Below are positions 15,470 through 22,578 of a DNA stretch of 58,451 nucleotides, piece after piece (positions within the stretch are counted from its first letter, which is position 1; each line of letters opens with the position of its first letter). Position numbers and translations under genes: made by a program. Below the pieces are notes generated by a model, which worked only from the letters and a program-made list of their open reading frames with translations, searched no databases and was not told the DNA's origin. The stretch spans positions 1 to 58,451 of the forward strand of contig JANPGV010000221.1 in the NCBI GenBank assembly GCA_031424145.1, written 5' to 3'. Source of the DNA: JAENVT01 sp031424145 (GTDB lineage: Bacteria; Actinomycetota; Acidimicrobiia; Acidimicrobiales; Ilumatobacteraceae).

Positions 15470-15495
15470 GTTTGCCTTGTCGCCCGAACGGGTAC
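15470..15495 (+). promoter_or_regulatory. SigB/SigF-type promoter for uspA-like gene
   Basis: GTTT at 15470-15473, 16 bases, GGGTAC at 15490-15495, only 8 bases before the UspA ATG. The transcript would be leaderless or nearly so. It forms a divergent pair with the promoter at 15415-15440. Confidence 0.65.
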
Positions 15496-15503
15496 GGACA
15501 GGT

Positions 15504-16019
15504 ATGACACAAGTGCTGATCGCCGTCGACAATTCGGAGTCATCTGTCAAGACGGCCCGGATCGCCTTCGCGCTCTTCGGCGACAAAGCCAGTTACATCG
15601 TTGTCAACGTGGCCGATCAATCACCCATGATCTGGGGTGGCGATGCCCTGGTATGGGGCGTGGGCTATCCGATCGTGATGGCCCCGTCCGGGATCGTCGA
15701 TTCCTCCGTCAACCAAGCGGAGCAGCACACGTACGCACCGGGCGAAGGCACTCCAGCAGTCGAGGTCGACAATGCACCCATCGACTCCGCGATCCAAGTC
15801 GCTCGCGATGTCGCCGCCGAGGCCGACATCCCGAGCCCCCAGGTCGTCGGCGAGGTCGGCGACCCGGCGACAGCGATCATCACCGCAGCGCACCACCATC
15901 AGGCCGACGTGATCGTGATCGGATCGCACGACCGCAGTTGGTTCAGCAAGCTGCTGACCCCCTCTGTGACCGGAGCTGTCGTCAAGGAAGCCGACATCCC
16001 CGTCCTCATCGCCCGTTAG
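15504..16019 (+). CDS. Universal stress protein, UspA family
   Basis: 171 residues, a single Usp domain. It starts with the typical strand TQVLIAVDNSESSVKTARIAFALF and ends with DVIVIGSHDRSWFSKLLTPSVTGAVVKEADIPVLIAR. The usual ATP-binding motif G-2x-G-9x-G(S/T) is not intact: the second and third glycines are missing in GSHDRSWFSKLLTPSVT, so this copy may not bind ATP. An insertion of about 40 residues, partly Pro/Gly-rich, follows strand 2. The ATG at 15504 is chosen over an upstream GTG because a SigB-type promoter ends at 15495. Stress induction is inferred. Confidence 0.9.
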   Translation: MTQVLIAVDNSESSVKTARIAFALFGDKASYIVVNVADQSPMIWGGDALVWGVGYPIVMAPSGIVDSSVNQAEQHTYAPGEGTPAVEVDNAPIDSAIQVARDVAAEADIPSPQVVGEVGDPATAIITAAHHHQADVIVIGSHDRSWFSKLLTPSVTGAVVKEADIPVLIAR

Positions 16020-16040
16020 GTTCCGCCTCCCCCGAACCGG

Positions 16041-16086
16041 ACCTTTGTCGATGCCGACTTGTTGAGGGCGTCGACAGCGACAAGGT
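16041..16086. terminator. Weak hairpin between convergent genes
   Basis: An imperfect inverted repeat (CCTTTGTCG near 16042, CGACAAGG ending 16085) lies between the UspA stop (16019) and the stop of the minus-strand gene (16095). One bulge, no T tract. Confidence 0.35.
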
Positions 16087-16094
16087 GTGGAGGG

Positions 16095-16550
16095 CTACGG
16101 GTTGGAGGGCGGGAGGTTGAACGCCTTTTCGATCGCGGTGACGGCATCGGTGACGTGTTGTGCGAACGTTTGTGCCGGCGCCTTGGCGGCAACGTCCTGA
16201 CGAAGGACATCGATCGCATCGACGGCAGGTTGCCGGAGCTCGGGACCCAACCATGGGGCCGCTGCGTACGCGTCATCGAGCAACGCCGCCGCTTCGTCTA
16301 TCGCCTGCGTGATCGTTGCCGAAGACTCACCGGAGGTGCTGTCGACCGCTTGGTTGTACTCGATCGGCAGTCGTTGCAGAGCCGTTGCCGCGTCTTCGCC
16401 CTTCGATCGGGCCGTCGAAACGACCTCGCTGGGGCTGGTGCTGCTGCCATGGCCGACGAGATAACCGATGCCGAAGCCGATCAGCAGTGTGGCCGCACCG
16501 ACGATCGCAGTGACCCGGTGCCGGCGCGAACCTTGCATGTACACAGCCAT
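16095..16550 (-). CDS. Membrane-anchored or secreted helical protein, unknown
   Basis: 151 residues. A basic N-terminus (GSRRHR) is followed by one hydrophobic helix at about 13-33 (AIVGAATLLIGFGIGYLVGH), then an extracytoplasmic part that is Ala/Asp/Glu-rich and probably helical. There is no lipobox and no recognised domain. The ATG is supported by a purine-rich CAGGAACAAAACC upstream. It lies 43 bases downstream of the hydantoinase-like gene on the same strand and may share its transcript. Confidence 0.75.
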   Translation of the reverse strand: MAVYMQGSRRHRVTAIVGAATLLIGFGIGYLVGHGSSTSPSEVVSTARSKGEDAATALQRLPIEYNQAVDSTSGESSATITQAIDEAAALLDDAYAAAPWLGPELRQPAVDAIDVLRQDVAAKAPAQTFAQHVTDAVTAIEKAFNLPPSNP

Positions 16551-16593
16551 GGTTTTGTTCCTGCTCTGTAGGTGAACGTCCGAAGTAATGGTT

Positions 16594-18714
16594 TCATCCG
16601 CTGGTGACGACGACAGCAGCGAACTCCGTGGGGCGATCGTGGTCCAGCGCCCGCAAGGCAGCGAGAGCGGCGGACGGGGTCAGGGAGACGATCCTCGATT
16701 GCTCGACAAGCCAGACCGTCGGCTTGCCTTCGCCACCGAGGTGGCGGCGCGTGTAACGGGCGAGCATCGCGGCTAGCGGCCCTTCGACCATGTCCTTGCC
16801 GGCGAGGTAATCGCCGGCACCCGAGGCGACCACATCTCCATAGCGGTCGAGCAGCAAAACGCTCGATGAACCGGATGGCGAGTGCCGTCGAGCCACCCAT
16901 GCGTGACCAACCGCCAGCGGATCGGAATGTTCGTGATGACCGGCGGCGACGACGACCTCAGCGGGCGACAACGGCGCGCGGCCCGGCATTGCCCCCGACG
17001 CGAGGCCGACCATGCCGGTCGCCGATGCCCGAAGAGTGGCGTGTTCGCGGTCGAACTCCACTCGTACGTCAATGGAGCTCAGGGCTGCACCGGCCTCGAG
17101 GCATGCTTCCTCGGCCGCAGCGGCGAGCGACTCGCCATCGGCAAGTGTTGGCTCGATCACCGATCGCTCTCGCTCGACAAGAACGAACGACAGGGCATCA
17201 CCGATCGAGGAGATCACTTCGGCGTTTTCGGGGATGTGGCACTGCAGACCCATCTGGTCGGCCACGAATCGGGCGACCCCACCCGCGCCGCCGCCGACAG
17301 CGACGAGAATCGGCGATTGGAGTGAATAGTCTTTGCACACGTCGGCTACCAGCGCACCGATCGCGTGTGCGGAAGCGACCAACATCCGTCGGCCGACCTC
17401 CATGCCGTCCATACGCAAGAGGTGTCCGGCAGCACCCAGAGCCGCGAGGCCCGATTCGCGGCTGGCCTGCTGGGCAGCGTGATCGTTCTCGTGAACGACG
17501 CCGAGAGCAACCGCCGCGCACGTGTTGGTGATGGCAACAGGTCGCCCATCGGCGAGGCGGGCGATCACGTATTCCTTTGGGTCACCCGTCTTCGGCGCGA
17601 TCAACTCTGCGGTCACGCCTGCAAAATCCTGTGGATCGAGATAGCACGAGTACGGGAGCCCGGCCATGTGCGCGCTCCGCGGGCCCACGCCATACAGGCG
17701 GCCTCGCCGCGCGCGCAACATGGAGCCGCCGGCCACGCCGACCACTCGAACGTCGAGCGCCCGGATCGCTGTCGCGTGGCTGGCAACCCGCACGTAGCTC
17801 AATGCCGGGCGCCCCGCTCTCACCGCGGCGACGTTCGTCGAGGTGCCGCCGACCTCGATGATGACTGCGTCGTCGAGGCGCATCGTGCGCAGTACTCCCG
17901 AGACCGAGGCCGCCGGGCCTGAGTACAACGTGCGCGCCGGCTCACGACGCAGCCCGGTTGCGTCGATCGCTCCCCCATCGCCACGCATGACCATCACCGG
18001 AGCCGTGACACCTGCCGCTCGCACGCCTTGTTCCACACTCTGTGCTGTCTGTAGAGCGATCGGCAGGATCGATGCATTGAGGGCAGCCGTGACCGTCCGC
18101 AGTTCAAGTCCGTACAGACCTGTCATCTCCGACGACCCACACGACGGAATGCCGCGCGCCATGGCGCGGGCGACTGCAGTGCGCTCTGCGCTGCCGTCGT
18201 CGGGAGCGAACGCTTCGGCTACGCAGATCGAGCTCGCGCCGGCGGCTACCAGACGGTCGAGCGCGGCGTCGATGGCAGACTCGTCGAAGCCGTCGGTGAT
18301 GTCGACGAGCTCTGCTACAACTGACAGCGGCTTGCCTGGCGCCAGTTCCAGCCCGTCCAATCGTGTTCGCTTTGCCGCTCGACGCAGATCGGGGCGGCGA
18401 CCGAGCGCCAGCACTCCAACGGTCCCGACGTCGCCTTCGAGCATGGCGTTGACGGCTTGAGTCGTCGAGTGGGTGACCAACTGGACTCGCTCCGGGCCGA
18501 CCTGCGAGGCAACGTCGGCGGTGACGCGAACGACGCCCACCGCTGGGCCACCCGCCTCTCGGTGAGTTGTCGGGATCGACGAGCGAGCGATGACGCGGCC
18601 GGCCTTCAGATCGAACGCGACCGCCTTGGTGAACGTGCCACCAACATCCACGCCGATCCTGATTTGGGATGAGCCGGGTAGATCAACAGCTGGATCGACG
18701 GGCGACTCAGGCAC
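16594..18714 (-). CDS. Hydantoinase/oxoprolinase family protein (HyuA-like)
   Basis: 706 residues of the hydantoinase A/5-oxoprolinase ASKHA ATPase fold. The N-terminal phosphate loop IRIGVDVGGTFTKAVAF is diagnostic, followed by THSTTQAVNAMLEG. Further landmarks are VMRGDGGAIDATGLRREPARTLYSGPAASV, IIEVGGTSTNVA and VAVGGGAGGVARFVA. Such proteins hydrolyse hydantoins or oxoproline using ATP, usually with a HyuB partner; no hyuB is present here. The C-terminal 150 residues are atypical. The start is uncertain. The frame extends to 18780, but GTG 18714 overlaps the FTR1 stop by only 8 bases and is preferred. Coupling to an iron permease is unusual. Confidence 0.82.
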   Translation of the reverse strand: MPESPVDPAVDLPGSSQIRIGVDVGGTFTKAVAFDLKAGRVIARSSIPTTHREAGGPAVGVVRVTADVASQVGPERVQLVTHSTTQAVNAMLEGDVGTVGVLALGRRPDLRRAAKRTRLDGLELAPGKPLSVVAELVDITDGFDESAIDAALDRLVAAGASSICVAEAFAPDDGSAERTAVARAMARGIPSCGSSEMTGLYGLELRTVTAALNASILPIALQTAQSVEQGVRAAGVTAPVMVMRGDGGAIDATGLRREPARTLYSGPAASVSGVLRTMRLDDAVIIEVGGTSTNVAAVRAGRPALSYVRVASHATAIRALDVRVVGVAGGSMLRARRGRLYGVGPRSAHMAGLPYSCYLDPQDFAGVTAELIAPKTGDPKEYVIARLADGRPVAITNTCAAVALGVVHENDHAAQQASRESGLAALGAAGHLLRMDGMEVGRRMLVASAHAIGALVADVCKDYSLQSPILVAVGGGAGGVARFVADQMGLQCHIPENAEVISSIGDALSFVLVERERSVIEPTLADGESLAAAAEEACLEAGAALSSIDVRVEFDREHATLRASATGMVGLASGAMPGRAPLSPAEVVVAAGHHEHSDPLAVGHAWVARRHSPSGSSSVLLLDRYGDVVASGAGDYLAGKDMVEGPLAAMLARYTRRHLGGEGKPTVWLVEQSRIVSLTPSAALAALRALDHDRPTEFAAVVVTSG

Positions 18715-20026
18715 TGGCGAGTTCGAGGCGGCGACGTCGGCGAGGGGCAATGACGAACGTGTATGTGCCGCCGATGACATAGATCGATGTCAGGGCCGCT
18801 TGGGCCAGAACGCTGGGCACCGTCGGATAGTACCCGGTGGCCTGGGCAAGGAAGATGGGCAGGTTCGGCCACCCGTCGAGAAAGTGAACATCGATGATCG
18901 CGGCCTCTTGGAGGGCCCGCATGGCATTGCCGATGAGTGCTACCGACGTGATCATCACCACGATCACCGCTACAGCGAGAAATGTTCGCACGGGCAGCAC
19001 GCGTCCGAGCTTGAGCACAGCCCAGGCCACACCGGCCAGAACGACCGCGGCCGCCAACACGCCGAGCAGCACCCAGACCTTGAGGCCGGAACTGAACGAC
19101 AGCATCGCCTGGTAGAACAGCACCGTCTCGAAGCCTTCGCGGAACACCGACGTGAACCCGATCATGGCCAACGACGTGGTCGAGCCGATCGACACTGCCT
19201 TCCAGACGCGGGCTCGTAGGAACTCCAGCCAACGCCGTTGCTCGAGCCGAGCGGCCAACCAGAACGAAACGTAGAACAAGACGACGACGGCGAAGAGACC
19301 GACGATTGCCTCGAGCACCTCTCGCCCGAACGGCAACGCCGAGAAGATCGCGTCGACCGCGAAGTAGGCGACGACGGTGGCTCCGATCGCGGCCCCGACG
19401 CCGTACAGGATCGGTCGTCGATACCTGTCGCCCTGGTCGGTCGTCTGCAGGTACCCGAACAACGCTGCAAGTAAAAGCACTGCCTCGAGGCCTTCGCGCA
19501 ACAACAAGGTGAACGATTGGCCGAACACGAGCAGCGGCGCACCCACCCCTGTTGCTGTGAGCTTTCTCTCACTCTCGTCGATGAGGCCACGAAGAATGAC
19601 GACCCGATCACGCACCTCACCGGTCGGCGCGCCGTCGTCGATCAGCACGCGTACTCGGGCGAATGCGTTCTCGACCTTGAAGCGGAACTGGATGCCGGCC
19701 ACGGCGTCGAGCGACGCTTCCACGGGCTCGAAGCACAGCAGATAGCCCGACTTCGCCTCTTCGAACGCCTCGGCGCGCTTGCCGGCGTCGAGAAGACGAA
19801 GGCTGCGATCGATCGAGGCGCGCAACTTCCTCAATTGGTCGATCGACTCCGACTTGCTGGCCGATCCCAATTTGCACTCGAGCGCCAACCGCGGCGCGCT
19901 GGAAACGTCTGCCGCACCGGTGGCGCTGCTGCGGCCACCGGTGGCGACGATCGTCGCGACCAGCGCGACCGCAACGACCAGAAACCTACGGACCCACTGA
20001 TGGCGGCGTACTGATGTCGAGGACAT
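18707..20026 (-). CDS. FTR1 family high-affinity iron permease
   Basis: 439 residues. A signal-anchor helix (about 13-33) precedes an extracytoplasmic domain of about 130 residues, then a seven-helix FTR1 permease. Two REGxE motifs, the iron-conducting signature of Ftr1/EfeU, are at 177-181 (REGLE) and 296-300 (REGFE). The protein should import ferrous/ferric iron across the cytoplasmic membrane; the N-terminal domain may play the role of EfeO. No EfeB is nearby. The frame is open to 20158, but ATG 20026 gives a proper signal sequence. A palindrome resembling an iron-box half-site pair overlaps the promoter region. The hydantoinase-like gene is coupled at the 3' end. Confidence 0.9.
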   Translation of the reverse strand: MSSTSVRRHQWVRRFLVVAVALVATIVATGGRSSATGAADVSSAPRLALECKLGSASKSESIDQLRKLRASIDRSLRLLDAGKRAEAFEEAKSGYLLCFEPVEASLDAVAGIQFRFKVENAFARVRVLIDDGAPTGEVRDRVVILRGLIDESERKLTATGVGAPLLVFGQSFTLLLREGLEAVLLLAALFGYLQTTDQGDRYRRPILYGVGAAIGATVVAYFAVDAIFSALPFGREVLEAIVGLFAVVVLFYVSFWLAARLEQRRWLEFLRARVWKAVSIGSTTSLAMIGFTSVFREGFETVLFYQAMLSFSSGLKVWVLLGVLAAAVVLAGVAWAVLKLGRVLPVRTFLAVAVIVVMITSVALIGNAMRALQEAAIIDVHFLDGWPNLPIFLAQATGYYPTVPSVLAQAALTSIYVIGGTYTFVIAPRRRRRLELASA

Positions 20027-20070
20027 TTGGGGGAAGGTCTCCAGGGTGGGGGGTGCCGAAATCGAAGATG

Positions 20071-20084
20071 TAAGGTACACCTTA
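20071..20084 (-). promoter_or_regulatory. Candidate iron-responsive operator upstream of FTR1 gene
   Basis: TAAGGT-AC-ACCTTA is a perfect palindrome with 6-bp arms, centred about 51 bases upstream of the FTR1 ATG and next to a TATAAG-like -10. AGGT/ACCT half sites are those of DtxR/IdeR-type boxes, but the 2-base spacing is shorter than in the classical 19-bp iron box. The identification is tentative. Confidence 0.45.
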
Positions 20085-20169
20085 TAGTCTCCGTCATCCG
20101 GTCCTACCAACATTGTCGCGCTGGTTTGGCCAGGTGGCAGACCATGCTCGCCACGCAAATCCCACCATG

Positions 20170-20187
20170 TGAGTGAGTTCTCACTCA
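20170..20187 (+). promoter_or_regulatory. TetR-type operator
   Basis: TGAGTGA-GTTC-TCACTCA, a perfect inverted repeat with 7-bp arms, ends 16 bases before the TetR ATG. It is in the usual place for autoregulation of the downstream TetR-ABC-ABC operon, and it sits in the divergent region shared with FTR1. Confidence 0.65.
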
Positions 20188-20203
20188 GGTAGGGTGCCGG
20201 CGA

Positions 20204-20845
20204 ATGCCGCGCCAGAAGTCATTGACACGATCCCCGGATCTCGAGCCGAGGAAGTGCCGGGCAGCACCGCTTCCGGCGTCGGAGCGGCGAGCGGCAATCA
20301 TCGCCGCGACACTCCCGCTGTTGCTGGCTCACGGTCAAGCGGTCACGACGCGACAGATCGCCGAGGCGGCCGGTATCGCCGAAGGAACGATCTTCCGAGT
20401 CTTCCCCGACATCGAATCGCTCGTGCAGGCGACCGTCGACGCCGCGTACGATCCGGCACGTGTCGCCGCCGAGCTGGCAACAGTCACGGCCGCCTTGCCG
20501 TTCGAACAGCGTCTCGCCGAAGCAGTCCGGATCCTGCAGGCCCGCCTGACCAGCGTCTGGCAGCTCATGTCGATCAGCGGCCTTCCCAAACCAGCCTCGC
20601 TCGTTGCGGCGCGGGCAAAGCGGCTCGACCGGCCCGACGTCGCGGCACTCGTCGCGTTGCTCGAGCCGTATCACACTCAACTCCGGCGTACACCTGCCGC
20701 AGCCGCCCAGTTGTTGCGCGGTCTGACATTGGCCGGCACGCACCCAGCGATCACCGCCGATGACGGACCCATGGCACCGGAGGAGATCGTCTCGATACTG
20801 CTCGATGGAATGCGCAACCGAGCCGACCTGCCGGCGACAGTCTGA
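20204..20845 (+). CDS. TetR family transcriptional regulator
   Basis: 213 residues. The TetR N-terminal domain is at about 25-75: RRAAIIAATLPLLLAHGQAVTTRQIAEAAGIAEGTIFRVFPDIESLVQA, with the recognition helix at AEGTIFRVF. The C-terminal ligand domain is not assignable. The ATG lies just after a strong palindrome. The TGA overlaps the ATG of the first ABC exporter gene by one base (TGATG), so regulator and exporter form one operon. It is most likely a drug- or metabolite-sensing repressor of its own transporter. Confidence 0.93.
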   Translation: MPRQKSLTRSPDLEPRKCRAAPLPASERRAAIIAATLPLLLAHGQAVTTRQIAEAAGIAEGTIFRVFPDIESLVQATVDAAYDPARVAAELATVTAALPFEQRLAEAVRILQARLTSVWQLMSISGLPKPASLVAARAKRLDRPDVAALVALLEPYHTQLRRTPAAAAQLLRGLTLAGTHPAITADDGPMAPEEIVSILLDGMRNRADLPATV

Positions 20846-22578
20846 TGCTCGTTCGGCTCCTGCGTACATATCTGAGGGAGTACAAGCCGCAACTCGTCGC
20901 CGTGTTGATTCTCCAATCCGCGCAAACGATCGCGGCGCTGTACCTGCCGAGCCTCAACGCCGACATCATCGACAAGGGCGTTGCCAGAGGCGACACCTCG
21001 TACATCTGGTCGACCGGTGGATTGATGCTGCTGATCACCCTGTTGCAGGTGGCGTGCGCCGCGACCGCGGTCTACTTCGGTGCGAAGGCGGCGATGGGAT
21101 TCGGCCGCGACGTCCGCAGCGGCATCTTCCACCAGGTGTCGGACTTCTCCGCTCGCGAGATGGGCCAGTTCGGAGCACCGTCGCTGATCACGCGGATAAC
21201 CAACGATGTGCAGCAGGTGCAGATGTTGGTGCTGATGACATGCACGCTGCTCGTGGCTGCTCCGATCACCGCAGTGGGAGGGATCGTCATGGCGATCCGA
21301 GAGGACGGCGGTCTGTCCTGGATCCTCACGGTCAGCATCCCGGTGCTGGTGGTATGCATCCTCAGCGTCGTGTCCCGCATGGTTCCCCAGTTCCGCAAGA
21401 TGCAGGTACGCATCGACACCGTCAACCGCGTGCTGCGCGAGCAGATCACCGGCATCCGCGTCGTACGCGCATTCGTCCGCGAGCCGGCCGAGGCAGCGAG
21501 GTTCGGCGATGTCAACGCCGACCTCACCCAGACCGCGTTGCGCGCAGGTCGGCTTCAGGCCTTCTTCTTTCCGATCGTGATCCTGGTGCTCAACTCGTCG
21601 AGCGTGGCGGTGTTGTGGTTCGGCTCGGGGAGGATCGACAAGGGCCAGATGAAGATCGGCGCGCTCATTGCATTCCTGAGCTACCTGGCGCAGATCATCA
21701 TGGCGGTGATGATGGCCACATTCATGGTCATCCTCGTACCGCGCGCCGCGGTCTGTGCCGAGCGGATCGTCGAGGTTCTCGACACTCCGTCGTCGGTCGT
21801 CCGTGCCGAGGCGCCCGTCACTGAACTGACGACGTCAGGACATCTCGAGTTGCGCAACGTGGGCTTCCACTATCCAGGGGCAGAAGCACCGGTGCTGACC
21901 AACGTGTCGCTGCTCGCCGAACCCGGCCAGGTCACCGCTGTCATCGGCAGCACAGGCTCCGGCAAGACCACTCTGCTCAGCCTCATCCCCCGATTGTTCG
22001 ACGCCACGTCCGGCGCGGTCCTGGTCGACGGTGTCGATGTACGCGACCTTGATCCCGACACGCTGTGGGGTCGCATCGGTCTCGTACCGCAGAAGCCTTA
22101 CCTGTTCTCCGGCACCGTGGCCAGCAACCTGCGATTCGCCGACCCCGGCGCAACCGACGAACAGCTGTGGGCTGCGCTCGAGATAGCTCAGGCAACTGAT
22201 TTCGTGCGAGCAATGCCGGGCGGATTGCAGGCAACGATCGCCCAGGGCGGATCCAACGTCTCGGGTGGCCAGCGGCAACGCCTCGCTATTGCCCGCGCTC
22301 TCGTCCGCCAACCAGAGATCTACCTCTTCGACGATTCGTTCTCCGCGCTCGACCTGGCCACCGATGCCAGGCTGCGCGCCGCCCTCGCTCCGCACACGGC
22401 CGATGCCACCGTCATCATCGTGGCTCAGCGAGTGTCCACGATCATCCACGCCGACCAGATCCTCGTGCTCGAAGATGGCGAGTCCGTCGGGTTGGGCTCC
22501 CACGCCGAACTGCTCGAGACCTGCCCGACCTACCGCGAGATCGTCGAGTCGCAGATGACGGCCGAGGAAGCGGCATGA
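20845..22578 (+). CDS. Heterodimeric ABC exporter subunit 1 (degenerate Walker B)
   Basis: 577 residues: a six-helix exporter membrane domain (about 15-310) fused to a nucleotide-binding domain. Walker A is GSTGSGKTT near 368-376, the signature is VSGGQRQRL near 472-480, and Walker B is IYLFDDSFSALD near 492-503. The position of the catalytic Glu is Asp (DDS), the hallmark of the degenerate-site half of heterodimeric exporters such as TM287/288, BmrCD and LmrCD. The partner is the next gene, overlapping by 4 bases (ATGA). Substrate unknown; multidrug or lipid export is typical. The TetR gene upstream probably controls it. Confidence 0.92.
   Translation: MLVRLLRTYLREYKPQLVAVLILQSAQTIAALYLPSLNADIIDKGVARGDTSYIWSTGGLMLLITLLQVACAATAVYFGAKAAMGFGRDVRSGIFHQVSDFSAREMGQFGAPSLITRITNDVQQVQMLVLMTCTLLVAAPITAVGGIVMAIREDGGLSWILTVSIPVLVVCILSVVSRMVPQFRKMQVRIDTVNRVLREQITGIRVVRAFVREPAEAARFGDVNADLTQTALRAGRLQAFFFPIVILVLNSSSVAVLWFGSGRIDKGQMKIGALIAFLSYLAQIIMAVMMATFMVILVPRAAVCAERIVEVLDTPSSVVRAEAPVTELTTSGHLELRNVGFHYPGAEAPVLTNVSLLAEPGQVTAVIGSTGSGKTTLLSLIPRLFDATSGAVLVDGVDVRDLDPDTLWGRIGLVPQKPYLFSGTVASNLRFADPGATDEQLWAALEIAQATDFVRAMPGGLQATIAQGGSNVSGGQRQRLAIARALVRQPEIYLFDDSFSALDLATDARLRAALAPHTADATVIIVAQRVSTIIHADQILVLEDGESVGLGSHAELLETCPTYREIVESQMTAEEAA

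Noticed and set aside
20071..20084. Firm assignment as an IdeR/DtxR iron box
   Set aside because: Half sites match but spacing is 2 instead of 7 bases, so it is reported only as a candidate operator.
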